The notes beneath the pieces were generated by a model, which searched no databases, was not told the origin of the DNA, and was given only the letters and a program-made list of their open reading frames with translations. Shown one piece after another: positions 26,591 through 34,530 of a stretch of DNA of 64,000 nt (positions are counted from its first letter, which is position 1; the number at the start of each line of letters is the position of its first letter). The position numbers and the translations under genes are program-made. The DNA comes from Nitrosomonas sp. (GTDB lineage: Bacteria; Pseudomonadota; Gammaproteobacteria; Burkholderiales; Nitrosomonadaceae): positions 62,001 to 126,000 of the forward strand of contig JAMXAG010000002.1 of NCBI GenBank assembly GCA_024281675.1. Direction: 5' to 3'.

Positions 26591-29352
26591 GTAGCGCCCG
26601 GCTCCAAAGCCGGGCGAGGATTGAAACATTTCTAGGTGGCCAACGTAAAGTTCCACGGCGTAGGTAGCGCCCGGCTCCAAAGCCGGGCGAGGATTGAAAC
26701 ATACTCTTCATCATCTAAACTAAGAATTCGATGGGGTAGCGCCCGGCTCCAAAGCCGGGCGAGGATTGAAACTCGCCCAATGATGCTAAGTTTGCATCAC
26801 TACAATGTAGCGCCCGGCTCCAAAGCCGGGCGAGGATTGAAACTGCATATCCAGCACAGCAAAGGCATTTACCCGCTGTAGCGCCCGGCTCCAAAGCCGG
26901 GCGAGGATTGAAACAGATAAGGAGTAAATGAAATGGAAGGTGATGACAGTAGCGCCCGGCTCCAAAGCCGGGCGAGGATTGAAACTTTTACGCCTACCAT
27001 TTTTTGAAGTGAAGATACTGAGTAGCGCCCGGCTCCAAAGCCGGGCGAGGATTGAAACTTTAAATACATTAATAATATTATCGAACATAATTAGTAGCGC
27101 CCGGCTCCAAAGCCGGGCGAGGATTGAAACCAGTTAGGTGAAGTTGTTCCATCATCAAACACTAGTAGCGCCCGGCTCCAAAGCCGGGCGAGGATTGAAA
27201 CTCCTCCATCATCCCACTCATCTTGTAGTTCCTGTAAGTAGCGCCCGGCTCCAAAGCCGGGCGAGGATTGAAACAGAATATTCTATAAGCTTAGATATTA
27301 AAACTTGGTGTAGCGCCCGGCTCCAAAGCCGGGCGAGGATTGAAACACCAGCCGTTGTCCCCCAAGGTACAACACCTGTACGTAGCGCCCGGCTCCAAAG
27401 CCGGGCGAGGATTGAAACACTTCACCAGGCTTGAGAGCAAAGAGATTTGTGATGTAGCGCCCGGCTCCAAAGCCGGGCGAGGATTGAAACCTTGAACAGA
27501 TTGTGGGAATAAATAGTGCTGTGTAAGTAGCGCCCGGCTCCAAAGCCGGGCGAGGATTGAAACACGTAATGCCGCTCTTACCTCCGGTAACCATAGCGTA
27601 GCGCCCGGCTCCAAAGCCGGGCGAGGATTGAAACAATATAATCATTAAAATCCGCCATCATTTACAACGTAGCGCCCGGCTCCAAAGCCGGGCGAGGATT
27701 GAAACACGAACAGAGTTAAGCATGAACAATTGGAACCCGCGTAGCGCCCGGCTCCAAAGCCGGGCGAGGATTGAAACTTTAAGGGATGGGGAATGGACAC
27801 ATATAAAAATAAGTAGCGCCCGGCTCCAAAGCCGGGCGAGGATTGAAACGACAACCCAGCAAGTGTTGGAAGTGGAACCGGAAGGTAGCGCCCGGCTCCA
27901 AAGCCGGGCGAGGATTGAAACCACCACAACCGTTGAGTTATTAACGCCTCACGCAGGTAGCGCCCGGCTCCAAAGCCGGGCGAGGATTGAAACTATAACA
28001 AAGGTTCTATGCTACCAGGAATTGGCCGTAGCGCCCGGCTCCAAAGCCGGGCGAGGATTGAAACATTACTCAGATAACTAACCACATCGCTGAATTTTGG
28101 TAGCGCCCGGCTCCAAAGCCGGGCGAGGATTGAAACGCAAATGATCTGATTGAGCGCGGAATTACTCTAGGTAGCGCCCGGCTCCAAAGCCGGGCGAGGA
28201 TTGAAACACCAGCGGTTGTGCCCCATGGTACGACGCCTGTACGTAGCGCCCGGCTCCAAAGCCGGGCGAGGATTGAAACTGCTATAACACAGCGGTTAGA
28301 TCACCCAACGTCACGTAGCGCCCGGCTCCAAAGCCGGGCGAGGATTGAAACAGTAGCAGATGAGTAGGTAGCATTATTTATGCGAAGTAGCGCCCGGCTC
28401 CAAAGCCGGGCGAGGATTGAAACAATATCCCGCCGATTCCGGATCCGATTATTGAAATGTAGCGCCCGGCTCCAAAGCCGGGCGAGGATTGAAACGCTGG
28501 TCTGTGGTTCAACCGAAAAGGCACGCCAGGGGTAGCGCCCGGCTCCAAAGCCGGGCGAGGATTGAAACAATCAGTCCTATCGAATAGCATTTTCGATTTC
28601 TTGTAGCGCCCGGCTCCAAAGCCGGGCGAGGATTGAAACAAAACTATCCTGATGTCACCGAAATCTATTACCGACGTAGCGCCCGGCTCCAAAGCCGGGC
28701 GAGGATTGAAACATATCGCTTTGCATTGTCTGAGATGATCCTAGCAGTAGCGCCCGGCTCCAAAGCCGGGCGAGGATTGAAACGTAAATAAGCTCGTAGA
28801 TGTGGGATTACTAGAGCGTAGCGCCCGGCTCCAAAGCCGGGCGAGGATTGAAACTCTCTAAAAATGCTTGATAAACTAAGAGACTTCAGTAGCGCCCGGC
28901 TCCAAAGCCGGGCGAGGATTGAAACGTAACAATATCTTATGGCTAGCTCCTCTAGTAGGTGTAGCGCCCGGCTCCAAAGCCGGGCGAGGATTGAAACCCA
29001 AACTGCGCGTCCTTTTAAAAATCTGACCTCGTGTAGCGCCCGGCTCCAAAGCCGGGCGAGGATTGAAACACCAGGCTTGAGAGCAAAAAGATTGCTGATA
29101 GCTGTAGCGCCCGGCTCCAAAGCCGGGCGAGGATTGAAACGACAAACAAAAAACCGCATGCTTGACGACCCGATGTAGCGCCCGGCTCCAAAGCCGGGCG
29201 AGGATTGAAACTTGCGCTATCTAATCAAGAGATTACGATGCATACGTAGCGCCCGGCTCCAAAGCCGGGCGAGGATTGAAACAATTGCCAACATAAATCA
29301 TCACTCATACTCATAAGTAGCGCCCGGCCCCAAAGCCGGGGCGTTTCAAGTT
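26591..29352 (+). CRISPR. Type I-C CRISPR array, 39 repeats and 38 spacers
   Basis: The repeat is 37 bases, starting GTAGCGCCCGGCT and ending GCGAGGATTGAAAC, the usual I-C 3' tag. I located 38 identical full repeats (starts at 26591, 26664, 26736 ... 29246) and one degenerate terminal copy at 29327. Spacers are 34-36 bases, with a mean period of 72. The repeat folds into a 9-bp stem (CGCCCGGCT/AGCCGGGCG) with loop CCAA, suiting Cas5c cleavage. Two pairs of related spacers occur (27347 with 28208, and 27419 with 29070). Transcription is rightward from the leader. I found no spacer matching elsewhere in this window by eye. Confidence 0.99.
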
Positions 29353-29381
29353 TTGTTTTTCCGTTTTATAAAAATTTGACA
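29327..29381 (+). terminator. Degenerate last repeat plus T-rich tract, likely array terminator
   Basis: The last repeat keeps its first 24 bases with one change (T to C at position 13). It then departs from the consensus as GCGTTTCAAG, losing GAGGATTGAAAC. The retained GCCCGGC...GCCGGG hairpin is followed by TTTTGTTTTTCCGTTTT, the shape of a rho-independent terminator. Confidence 0.5.
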
Positions 29382-29547
29382 ACCTACCAAGGGTTCAGTA
29401 CATTCAAAGCGTTCTAATAAAGGTGATGATTGGCTTTGTTGGATCGTTTCTTAAAGTTTTGACGTAATCACTGATTCAAAACCGCTGCTTTTAAAACATC
29501 GGCCAAAAGCAGTTGATAACGCTACTAAAAATTCTTTGGAGAACATT

Positions 29548-30057
29548 ATGATACGAAATGGTTTAATTGCAGCAACGGCATTCCTGCTTTTATCTCCTGT
29601 TGCTGCTACTGCCGCCGGGTATGGCGCTGCGGGCTGTGGATTGGGTTCTGAAGTGATGGGTTCTGAGCCAGGAGCAAAACAAGTTTTAGCAGCTACGACC
29701 AACGGTACTTCTGGAAATCAAACTTTTGGTATCACCTCGGGTACTTCCAATTGCGGCGATCATGGTTTGATTAGCTTAAATAAAGAAAGAGAAGTCTTTG
29801 CGCAACAAAACTACACGAGTTTGGTAAAAGAAATGGCGCAAGGCAAAGGTGAAACGCTTTCGACGCTGGCCAATTTGTATCAGTGCCCTGGAAGTACGCA
29901 CCAAGAATTCGGCGCGATGACCCAAAGTAAATTTGACCAGTTAGTGTCAAATGATCAGGTCACTTCAACCGAGTTACTTGCAAAGCTTGAAAATCAAATC
30001 AACAGCAATCCTAAACTTGCAAAATCTTGTAACATTCAAGTCTCTTCCCTCAATTGA
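29548..30057 (+). CDS. DUF3015 family exported protein
   Basis: About 169 residues. A signal peptide (MIRNGLIAATAFLLLSPVAATA, cleaved after AA) is followed by AGYGAAGCGLGSEVMGSEPGAKQVLAATTNGTSGNQTFGITSGTSNC, the hallmark of DUF3015 proteins: paired cysteines and a GxxSG.xxFGITSGT-type stretch. The open frame extends to TTG 29536, but GGAG at 29538-29541 supports ATG 29548. Its function is unknown; such proteins are periplasmic. It is followed by the DUF4105 gene at 78 bases on the same strand, so the two may form an envelope operon. Confidence 0.85.
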   Translation: MIRNGLIAATAFLLLSPVAATAAGYGAAGCGLGSEVMGSEPGAKQVLAATTNGTSGNQTFGITSGTSNCGDHGLISLNKEREVFAQQNYTSLVKEMAQGKGETLSTLANLYQCPGSTHQEFGAMTQSKFDQLVSNDQVTSTELLAKLENQINSNPKLAKSCNIQVSSLN

Positions 30058-30135
30058 TTGAGAGAGATACGGTACAACGGACATAGTACTCACACTATGT
30101 CCGCTAGTTAATTTCCACATTGTTTTTTTTCATTT

Positions 30136-32049
30136 GTGCTCCGGTTTGGGTTCGTATGCTGCGCGGTATTACTGTGTTTTAGTTTTTCCTTCCGTGTCAC
30201 TTATGCCAATGTTAGCAATCACTATCTCCTAGAACTCCAACAGCAAGCAAAACAGCAACAACTCAGCAGCGAGCGTGTCTGGCGGCTATTACTGAAATAT
30301 AATAAAAAAACTTTTGGCGGCGTGGTCAGCGAAGCCGATGGCATGGATTTTTTTAATTCTCCCACCGGAAAAACCGATCCAGAGTCTGAGTTAGCCGCAA
30401 CACTCGCCAGTTTCTTTGTTCCCATAGAACAACTTGCAGATGGCAAAGAACATCCGCAATGTAATTTTCCGGCACGATTTAAATGGTTGAGCCGACAACT
30501 GCAGTTTGATCCGCACCGGATTCAGATCCAACATTGCGACCGCCTGAATCGCTGGATGACAACGTTAGATCCGGTTGGTGTGACACTGGTGTTTGCTTCC
30601 TATTTCCTCAACAATCCCGCTTCGATGTTTGGCCACACGTTGATTCGCATCGATAGCCGAAGAACAGGTCCTGATAATCAATTAATCAATTACGGTGCCA
30701 ACTATGCTGCGGAACCGGATACCGAGAATGCATTTTTATACGCTCTGAAAGGATTGATTGGCTCATTCGAAGGTCGATTTGCAATATTTCCTTATTACAC
30801 CAAGGTCCAGGAATACAACAACTGGGAAAGCCGCGATCTTTGGGAGTATCAGCTCAAATTTACCGAAGATCAGCTTAATATGATGTTGTTGCATCTGTGG
30901 GAATTAGGCGGGACCTATTTCGATTATTATTATTTCCAGGAAAACTGCTCGTATCATGTGCTTTCGTTATTAGAAATTGCCAATCCCGAATTGCACTTAA
31001 AAGATCAGTTTTTCTTCAGCGTCATTCCCACTGACACAATCAAACTCGTCAAAGCGCAAAAAGATCTGGTGAAGCAAGTCGACTACCGCCCTGCGGTTTT
31101 GACCAAGATGAACCATAAGCGCATGCATATGACTGTTGAGGAACAACAGCTTTTTCTCGATATCGTCAAAGAGAAAGCCACGATAGAGGATGAACGTTTC
31201 AAACAGCTTCCCGATCCATCAAAAGCATTACTGCTCAATGCTTATATGGATTATTTACAGTATTTGAGCATGCAGAGAAAAACAGATAAAGAAGTCAAAA
31301 TCCCGCGTTCAGTATTGCTGGCACGTAGTCGACTGCCCATTAGCGACGATGGCAACAATCAGATCGCACAATTTTCTACACGGCCGGATCGTGGACACGG
31401 CACGGATCGTTTGCAATTTGGAGCAGGTCACAATGATCACGAACCTTTTCTCGAATTTGCCTATCGTCCGGCTTATCATGATTTAATGGCAAGAGATATC
31501 GGTTACGATAAAAATTCGGAAATCATTTTTATGGATTTCAAGCTTCGTTACTTCCTCGAGTCTGAACGCCTCAGATTGGATCAGGCAAAGTTTCTTGCCA
31601 TTACCGCGCTCAATCCCTTCGACCCCTTATTCAACAAGCTGTCTTGGCGGTTGGATGTCGGAATTGACACACTGAGAGACCATGACTGTAATTACTGCAA
31701 CGTCTTCAAAGGTAGTTATGGTCGGGGGCTTTCCTATCGTCCACATTTCTTTTCACCACTGCTGCTTTTTTCCTTTGCCGATGTAAAAGCGGAAGTTTCT
31801 AAGGGGCTAAAAGACTATTACCGCTTGGGTGGTGATGTTGAAGTTGGCGCCTATTATGATGTTGCCCAGAATTGGCGCATCAAATTGTCGGGTAGTTATC
31901 AGATCTTCTTACTAGGAGAGACCAAACTGTTTTTTACTACACAATTTGCAACACGCTACGCTATCTCGCAAAATCTTGATGTCCGACTTGAATTAAATCA
32001 TTATGACCACAATCACGAGGGAATTTTTTCAATCAATTACTTTTTCTAA
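30136..32049 (+). CDS. DUF4105 family outer-membrane/periplasmic protein
   Basis: 637 residues with an N-terminal signal peptide (FGFVCCAVLLCFSFSF...YA). The DUF4105 core runs from about 120 to 300. It shows LVFASYFLNNPASMFGHTLIRI (His) and YYFQENCSYHVLSLLE (Cys), resembling the Cys-His pair of NlpC/P60-like enzymes. The C-terminal half, rich in alternating aromatic residues and ending SINYFF, looks like a beta-barrel. As I recall, some DUF4105 members have been reported as lipoprotein N-acyltransferases (Lnb); whether this one is such an enzyme is inference. The start is GTG 30136 with no obvious SD. It ends 180 bases before a strong terminator. Confidence 0.75.
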   Translation: MLRFGFVCCAVLLCFSFSFRVTYANVSNHYLLELQQQAKQQQLSSERVWRLLLKYNKKTFGGVVSEADGMDFFNSPTGKTDPESELAATLASFFVPIEQLADGKEHPQCNFPARFKWLSRQLQFDPHRIQIQHCDRLNRWMTTLDPVGVTLVFASYFLNNPASMFGHTLIRIDSRRTGPDNQLINYGANYAAEPDTENAFLYALKGLIGSFEGRFAIFPYYTKVQEYNNWESRDLWEYQLKFTEDQLNMMLLHLWELGGTYFDYYYFQENCSYHVLSLLEIANPELHLKDQFFFSVIPTDTIKLVKAQKDLVKQVDYRPAVLTKMNHKRMHMTVEEQQLFLDIVKEKATIEDERFKQLPDPSKALLLNAYMDYLQYLSMQRKTDKEVKIPRSVLLARSRLPISDDGNNQIAQFSTRPDRGHGTDRLQFGAGHNDHEPFLEFAYRPAYHDLMARDIGYDKNSEIIFMDFKLRYFLESERLRLDQAKFLAITALNPFDPLFNKLSWRLDVGIDTLRDHDCNYCNVFKGSYGRGLSYRPHFFSPLLLFSFADVKAEVSKGLKDYYRLGGDVEVGAYYDVAQNWRIKLSGSYQIFLLGETKLFFTTQFATRYAISQNLDVRLELNHYDHNHEGIFSINYFF

Positions 32050-32393
32050 TGGAAACAAATGCCTGCATCAAATCAACCGTAAATAGACAGTGTTATGTTT
32101 CCGCACCCTGCGACAATTTGTCACATTCCCAAAACGAAAAGTTACGCGCATAATAATTTCCATGCTGTTTGAACGTTAGTTGATCAGTATCTTTGTTAAC
32201 AAGAAGTTGTGGTTATACCCCTCCCTCGTATTCATCCGCGCTGAGCTCCTTCTAATCGTAAAGCGCGGATGAATTTTTCTTCCCGTTTTCCTTAAAAGAT
32301 TCTCTATAACATTCGGTTAATTTCTATAGTATGAGCTGGACTTCCCATCATCACTTTCTTTGCAATAAGAGAAAGGTTTGTTGTTGACTCATA
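32050..32393. other. Gene-free region between DUF4105 gene and lipoprotein gene
   Basis: No coding frame stands out in these 344 bases. The only clear structure is the inverted-repeat terminator at 32230-32278, listed separately. The remainder (32050-32229) is unstructured and could hold an unrecognised small RNA. Confidence 0.5.
32230..32278. terminator. Rho-independent terminator, bidirectional shape
   Basis: A perfect 13-base inverted repeat, ATTCATCCGCGCT at 32230-32242 and AGCGCGGATGAAT at 32262-32274, flanks a 19-base loop and is followed by a T run. It sits 180 bases after the DUF4105 stop and 116 bases beyond the lipoprotein stop, so it could serve both convergent transcripts. Confidence 0.75.
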
Positions 32394-32834
32394 TCATTGC
32401 CATCCAGTTACTGAATAGCCTTTTTCCTGTAAGCATCGATGTACAAAATTGACGTATGCTTGATTAGGTTGAGCAGGCCTTGCTGCAAAGAAAATACCCC
32501 GTAACAATCCAATTGCAGCTCCGCTCGCAGCGCCAACTAACGAGCCATGACCCGCTGCACCAGAAATTGCGCCTCCAACCGCCCCGCCTGCGGCACCCAT
32601 TCCTGCTCCCATAGCTGTGCTAGTCGCAACCCTACCTACTGTTGAATCGCCGTTATCCTCACTAGCGCCAGCGGATTCAGCGAGCTGTCTACAAGCTTCC
32701 ACATCTGCTTCCGCTACTTCTCGCCCCACGGAATTATAATGAGCGTTAGGGTATAGAATGGGTCTTGTATTAGCGCAGCCGGACAACCATAGTAATAAAA
32801 CCAATGCTATGCCTAGCGTGGTTACAGATTTCAT
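32394..32834 (-). CDS. Glycine-zipper lipoprotein
   Basis: 146 residues with a lipoprotein signal peptide (LLLWLSGC, lipobox Cys20). After a short soluble segment comes a glycine-zipper region (about 67-115) with repeated GxxxG spacing: GAGMGAAGGAVGGAISGAAGHGSLVGAASGAAIG. This is a common membrane-inserting motif of small outer-membrane lipoproteins. The C-terminus has a cysteine (FVHRCLQEKGYSVTGW). The SD AGGAG is 7 bases before the ATG. The role is unknown; the zipper resembles Rickettsia 17-kDa-antigen/OmpA-type lipoproteins only in composition. Confidence 0.8.
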   Translation of the reverse strand: MKSVTTLGIALVLLLWLSGCANTRPILYPNAHYNSVGREVAEADVEACRQLAESAGASEDNGDSTVGRVATSTAMGAGMGAAGGAVGGAISGAAGHGSLVGAASGAAIGLLRGIFFAARPAQPNQAYVNFVHRCLQEKGYSVTGWQ

Positions 32835-32922
32835 TTAATCACTCCTTTGTTAAACAACTTGTGTTGGACAATATTAATGAACAGCAATCCGGAATCTTAC
32901 AGTGCTTCAAAATGTAAATTGC

Positions 32923-33408
32923 TTACTTTTTTAAATGGCGTTGAGTTGGGTTACTCTCGTGTTTCTGAAGAAAAGACTTCACGGCTCTAATTAGTTCGCT
33001 GTCCTGTGAAGTGGTAACAAACTCATTTAGACTCTCCCGGGCAGCATGAGTAAAATTTATTTTTTTGATATGTCTTTGTTTATCAGAAGAATCCACTTTA
33101 TCCTGAAAGAAATTACCTTGCACCAATAAGTGAATTGAAGTAATTTTCCATCCTAGCCTTTGCAGTTTATCCAGCAATGTTGGGGAAAGTTGCTTGAGTT
33201 TTGCAGCAATAGCGCCATTTTTTGCAATGACTGTTAACTCGTTATCATTAATTTTACTGAGGTAACAATAGGGTGCCAGATTTGCTGGAACTAGTTTCGC
33301 AAATACCAATTGGTTTTCATAAAGTGTATGAGCTAATGAAAGAATGTCTTTATACTGCGGCGATTCGCCAAGCATATCAAGATAAACGTTAACTTTTTGA
33401 GACGTCAT
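32923..33408 (-). CDS. dciA: DUF721 protein, probable DciA (replicative helicase operator)
   Basis: 161 residues. The N-terminal half (LSLAHTLYENQLVFAKLVPANLAPYCYLSKINDNELTVIAKNGAIAAKLKQLSPTLLDKL) matches DUF721, a KH-like domain of DciA, which loads or directs the replicative helicase DnaB in bacteria lacking DnaC. Members typically lie next to an M23 peptidase and secA, exactly as here. It is transcribed divergently from the M23 gene with only 33 bases between starts, so the two share a promoter region. The C-terminal tail is basic and likely disordered. Confidence 0.8.
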   Translation of the reverse strand: MTSQKVNVYLDMLGESPQYKDILSLAHTLYENQLVFAKLVPANLAPYCYLSKINDNELTVIAKNGAIAAKLKQLSPTLLDKLQRLGWKITSIHLLVQGNFFQDKVDSSDKQRHIKKINFTHAARESLNEFVTTSQDSELIRAVKSFLQKHESNPTQRHLKK

Positions 33409-33441
33409 ATTTATAGTTTATAGGCATCATTTATTTTTTAT

Positions 33442-34356
33442 ATGAACATTATTTTTATTTCGAATAATTCAGACCGAACAAAAAAAATAAGGCTCACGAA
33501 AGCAAATATTATATTAATATCAGGTGCATTTCTATGCATCGTTTTGCTCCTTGCTCTAAGCTTAAATTTCATTTCACTTCGGTATGCGCACCAAATTGAT
33601 ATTCCGGCAGTACGAGCTGTTTTGGTTAATCCTTTAGAAGAAAGGCATCAAAAGATCCAAACACACATGCAGGAAAATCTCAATAGCATGGCGAGTAAGC
33701 TGGGTCAAATGCAGGCACAGTTGATGCAATTGGATGTGCTTGGTGAGCGCTTAGCGGAATCCTCTGGTATTAAATCAAATGATCTTTTTATGGAAGTACC
33801 CGGACAAGGGGGTGTTTATCATGCGTTACCAGATAATGAATTTACCATTAGCGAATTCAACGATAAAGTAGAGGAACTTTCCAATTTGTTAATCGAAAAA
33901 ACCGATAAATTGGGTGCGTTGGATTTATTACTTCGTAATGATCGCTTGTCAAAACTGATAGTGCCCTCTGAAATGCCTGTAGAAATAGATTGGTTTTCTT
34001 CCGGTTATGGATATCGCATTGATCCCTTTACTGGAAGAAAAGCCTTTCATGAAGGGGTAGATTTTTCTGCGCCCACAGGAACACCGATCAAAGCAGCAGC
34101 AGCAGGAGTGGTCGTTTATTCGGATCGACATCCCGATTATGGTAATATGATTGAAATTGATCATGGGAATGATTTGGTCAGTCGTTATGCGCATGCATCT
34201 AAAAGACTGGTAGAACTCGGGCAAATCGTACTACAAGGGCAAAAAATCGCCGAAGTTGGAAGCACCGGACGTTCGACCGGGGCACATTTGCATTTTGAAA
34301 TTAGGCACAATGACAAATCACTTAATCCGGCAAAATTTCTAAAAAAGCCAGGGTAA
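33442..34356 (+). CDS. M23 family (LytM-type) metallopeptidase
   Basis: 304 residues. An N-terminal transmembrane segment (ANIILISGAFLCIVLLLALSL) is followed by a coiled coil (about 65-170) and the LytM domain from about 190: FHEGVDFSAPTGTPIKAAAAGVVVYS (zinc His and Asp), then GAHLHFEIR (the HxH zinc pair). All zinc ligands are present, so it is likely an active murein DD-endopeptidase anchored in the inner membrane. The upstream gene is divergent dciA; secA follows at 174 bases. Confidence 0.92.
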   Translation: MNIIFISNNSDRTKKIRLTKANIILISGAFLCIVLLLALSLNFISLRYAHQIDIPAVRAVLVNPLEERHQKIQTHMQENLNSMASKLGQMQAQLMQLDVLGERLAESSGIKSNDLFMEVPGQGGVYHALPDNEFTISEFNDKVEELSNLLIEKTDKLGALDLLLRNDRLSKLIVPSEMPVEIDWFSSGYGYRIDPFTGRKAFHEGVDFSAPTGTPIKAAAAGVVVYSDRHPDYGNMIEIDHGNDLVSRYAHASKRLVELGQIVLQGQKIAEVGSTGRSTGAHLHFEIRHNDKSLNPAKFLKKPG

Positions 34357-34428
34357 CGGATGTTTTGGAAAGAATAGCTTAACAAAACACTTCGCTCTAA
34401 TGATCAGCTTAAATAATGTTGTTATTTT

Positions 34429-34465
34429 CTAGGAAGCTTCATTTCGTTCAATGAAGCAATCCTAG
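34429..34465. promoter_or_regulatory. Stem-loop upstream of secA
   Basis: CTAGGA-A-GCTTCATT is complementary to AATGAAGC-AA-TCCTAG, giving a 14-bp interrupted stem with a TCGTTC loop, 66 bases before the secA start. A weak T-rich stretch follows about 40 bases later (GGTAATTTTTG). It may be a terminator for the M23 gene or a leader structure of secA. No SecM-like arrest ORF is seen. Confidence 0.45.
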
Positions 34466-34530
34466 ATAAAGCACTTTTGGTAATTTTTGTTTTTTTCCAC
34501 CATTCCAATTAGTAAGAATTTAAAGACTCT

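Noticed and set aside
26636-29178. Long Ser/Arg-rich open frames on both strands across the array (repeated SARLQSRARIET and NPRPALEPGAT)
   Set aside because: They are translations of the 37-base CRISPR repeat, which has no stop in some frames; period 72 keeps the frame.
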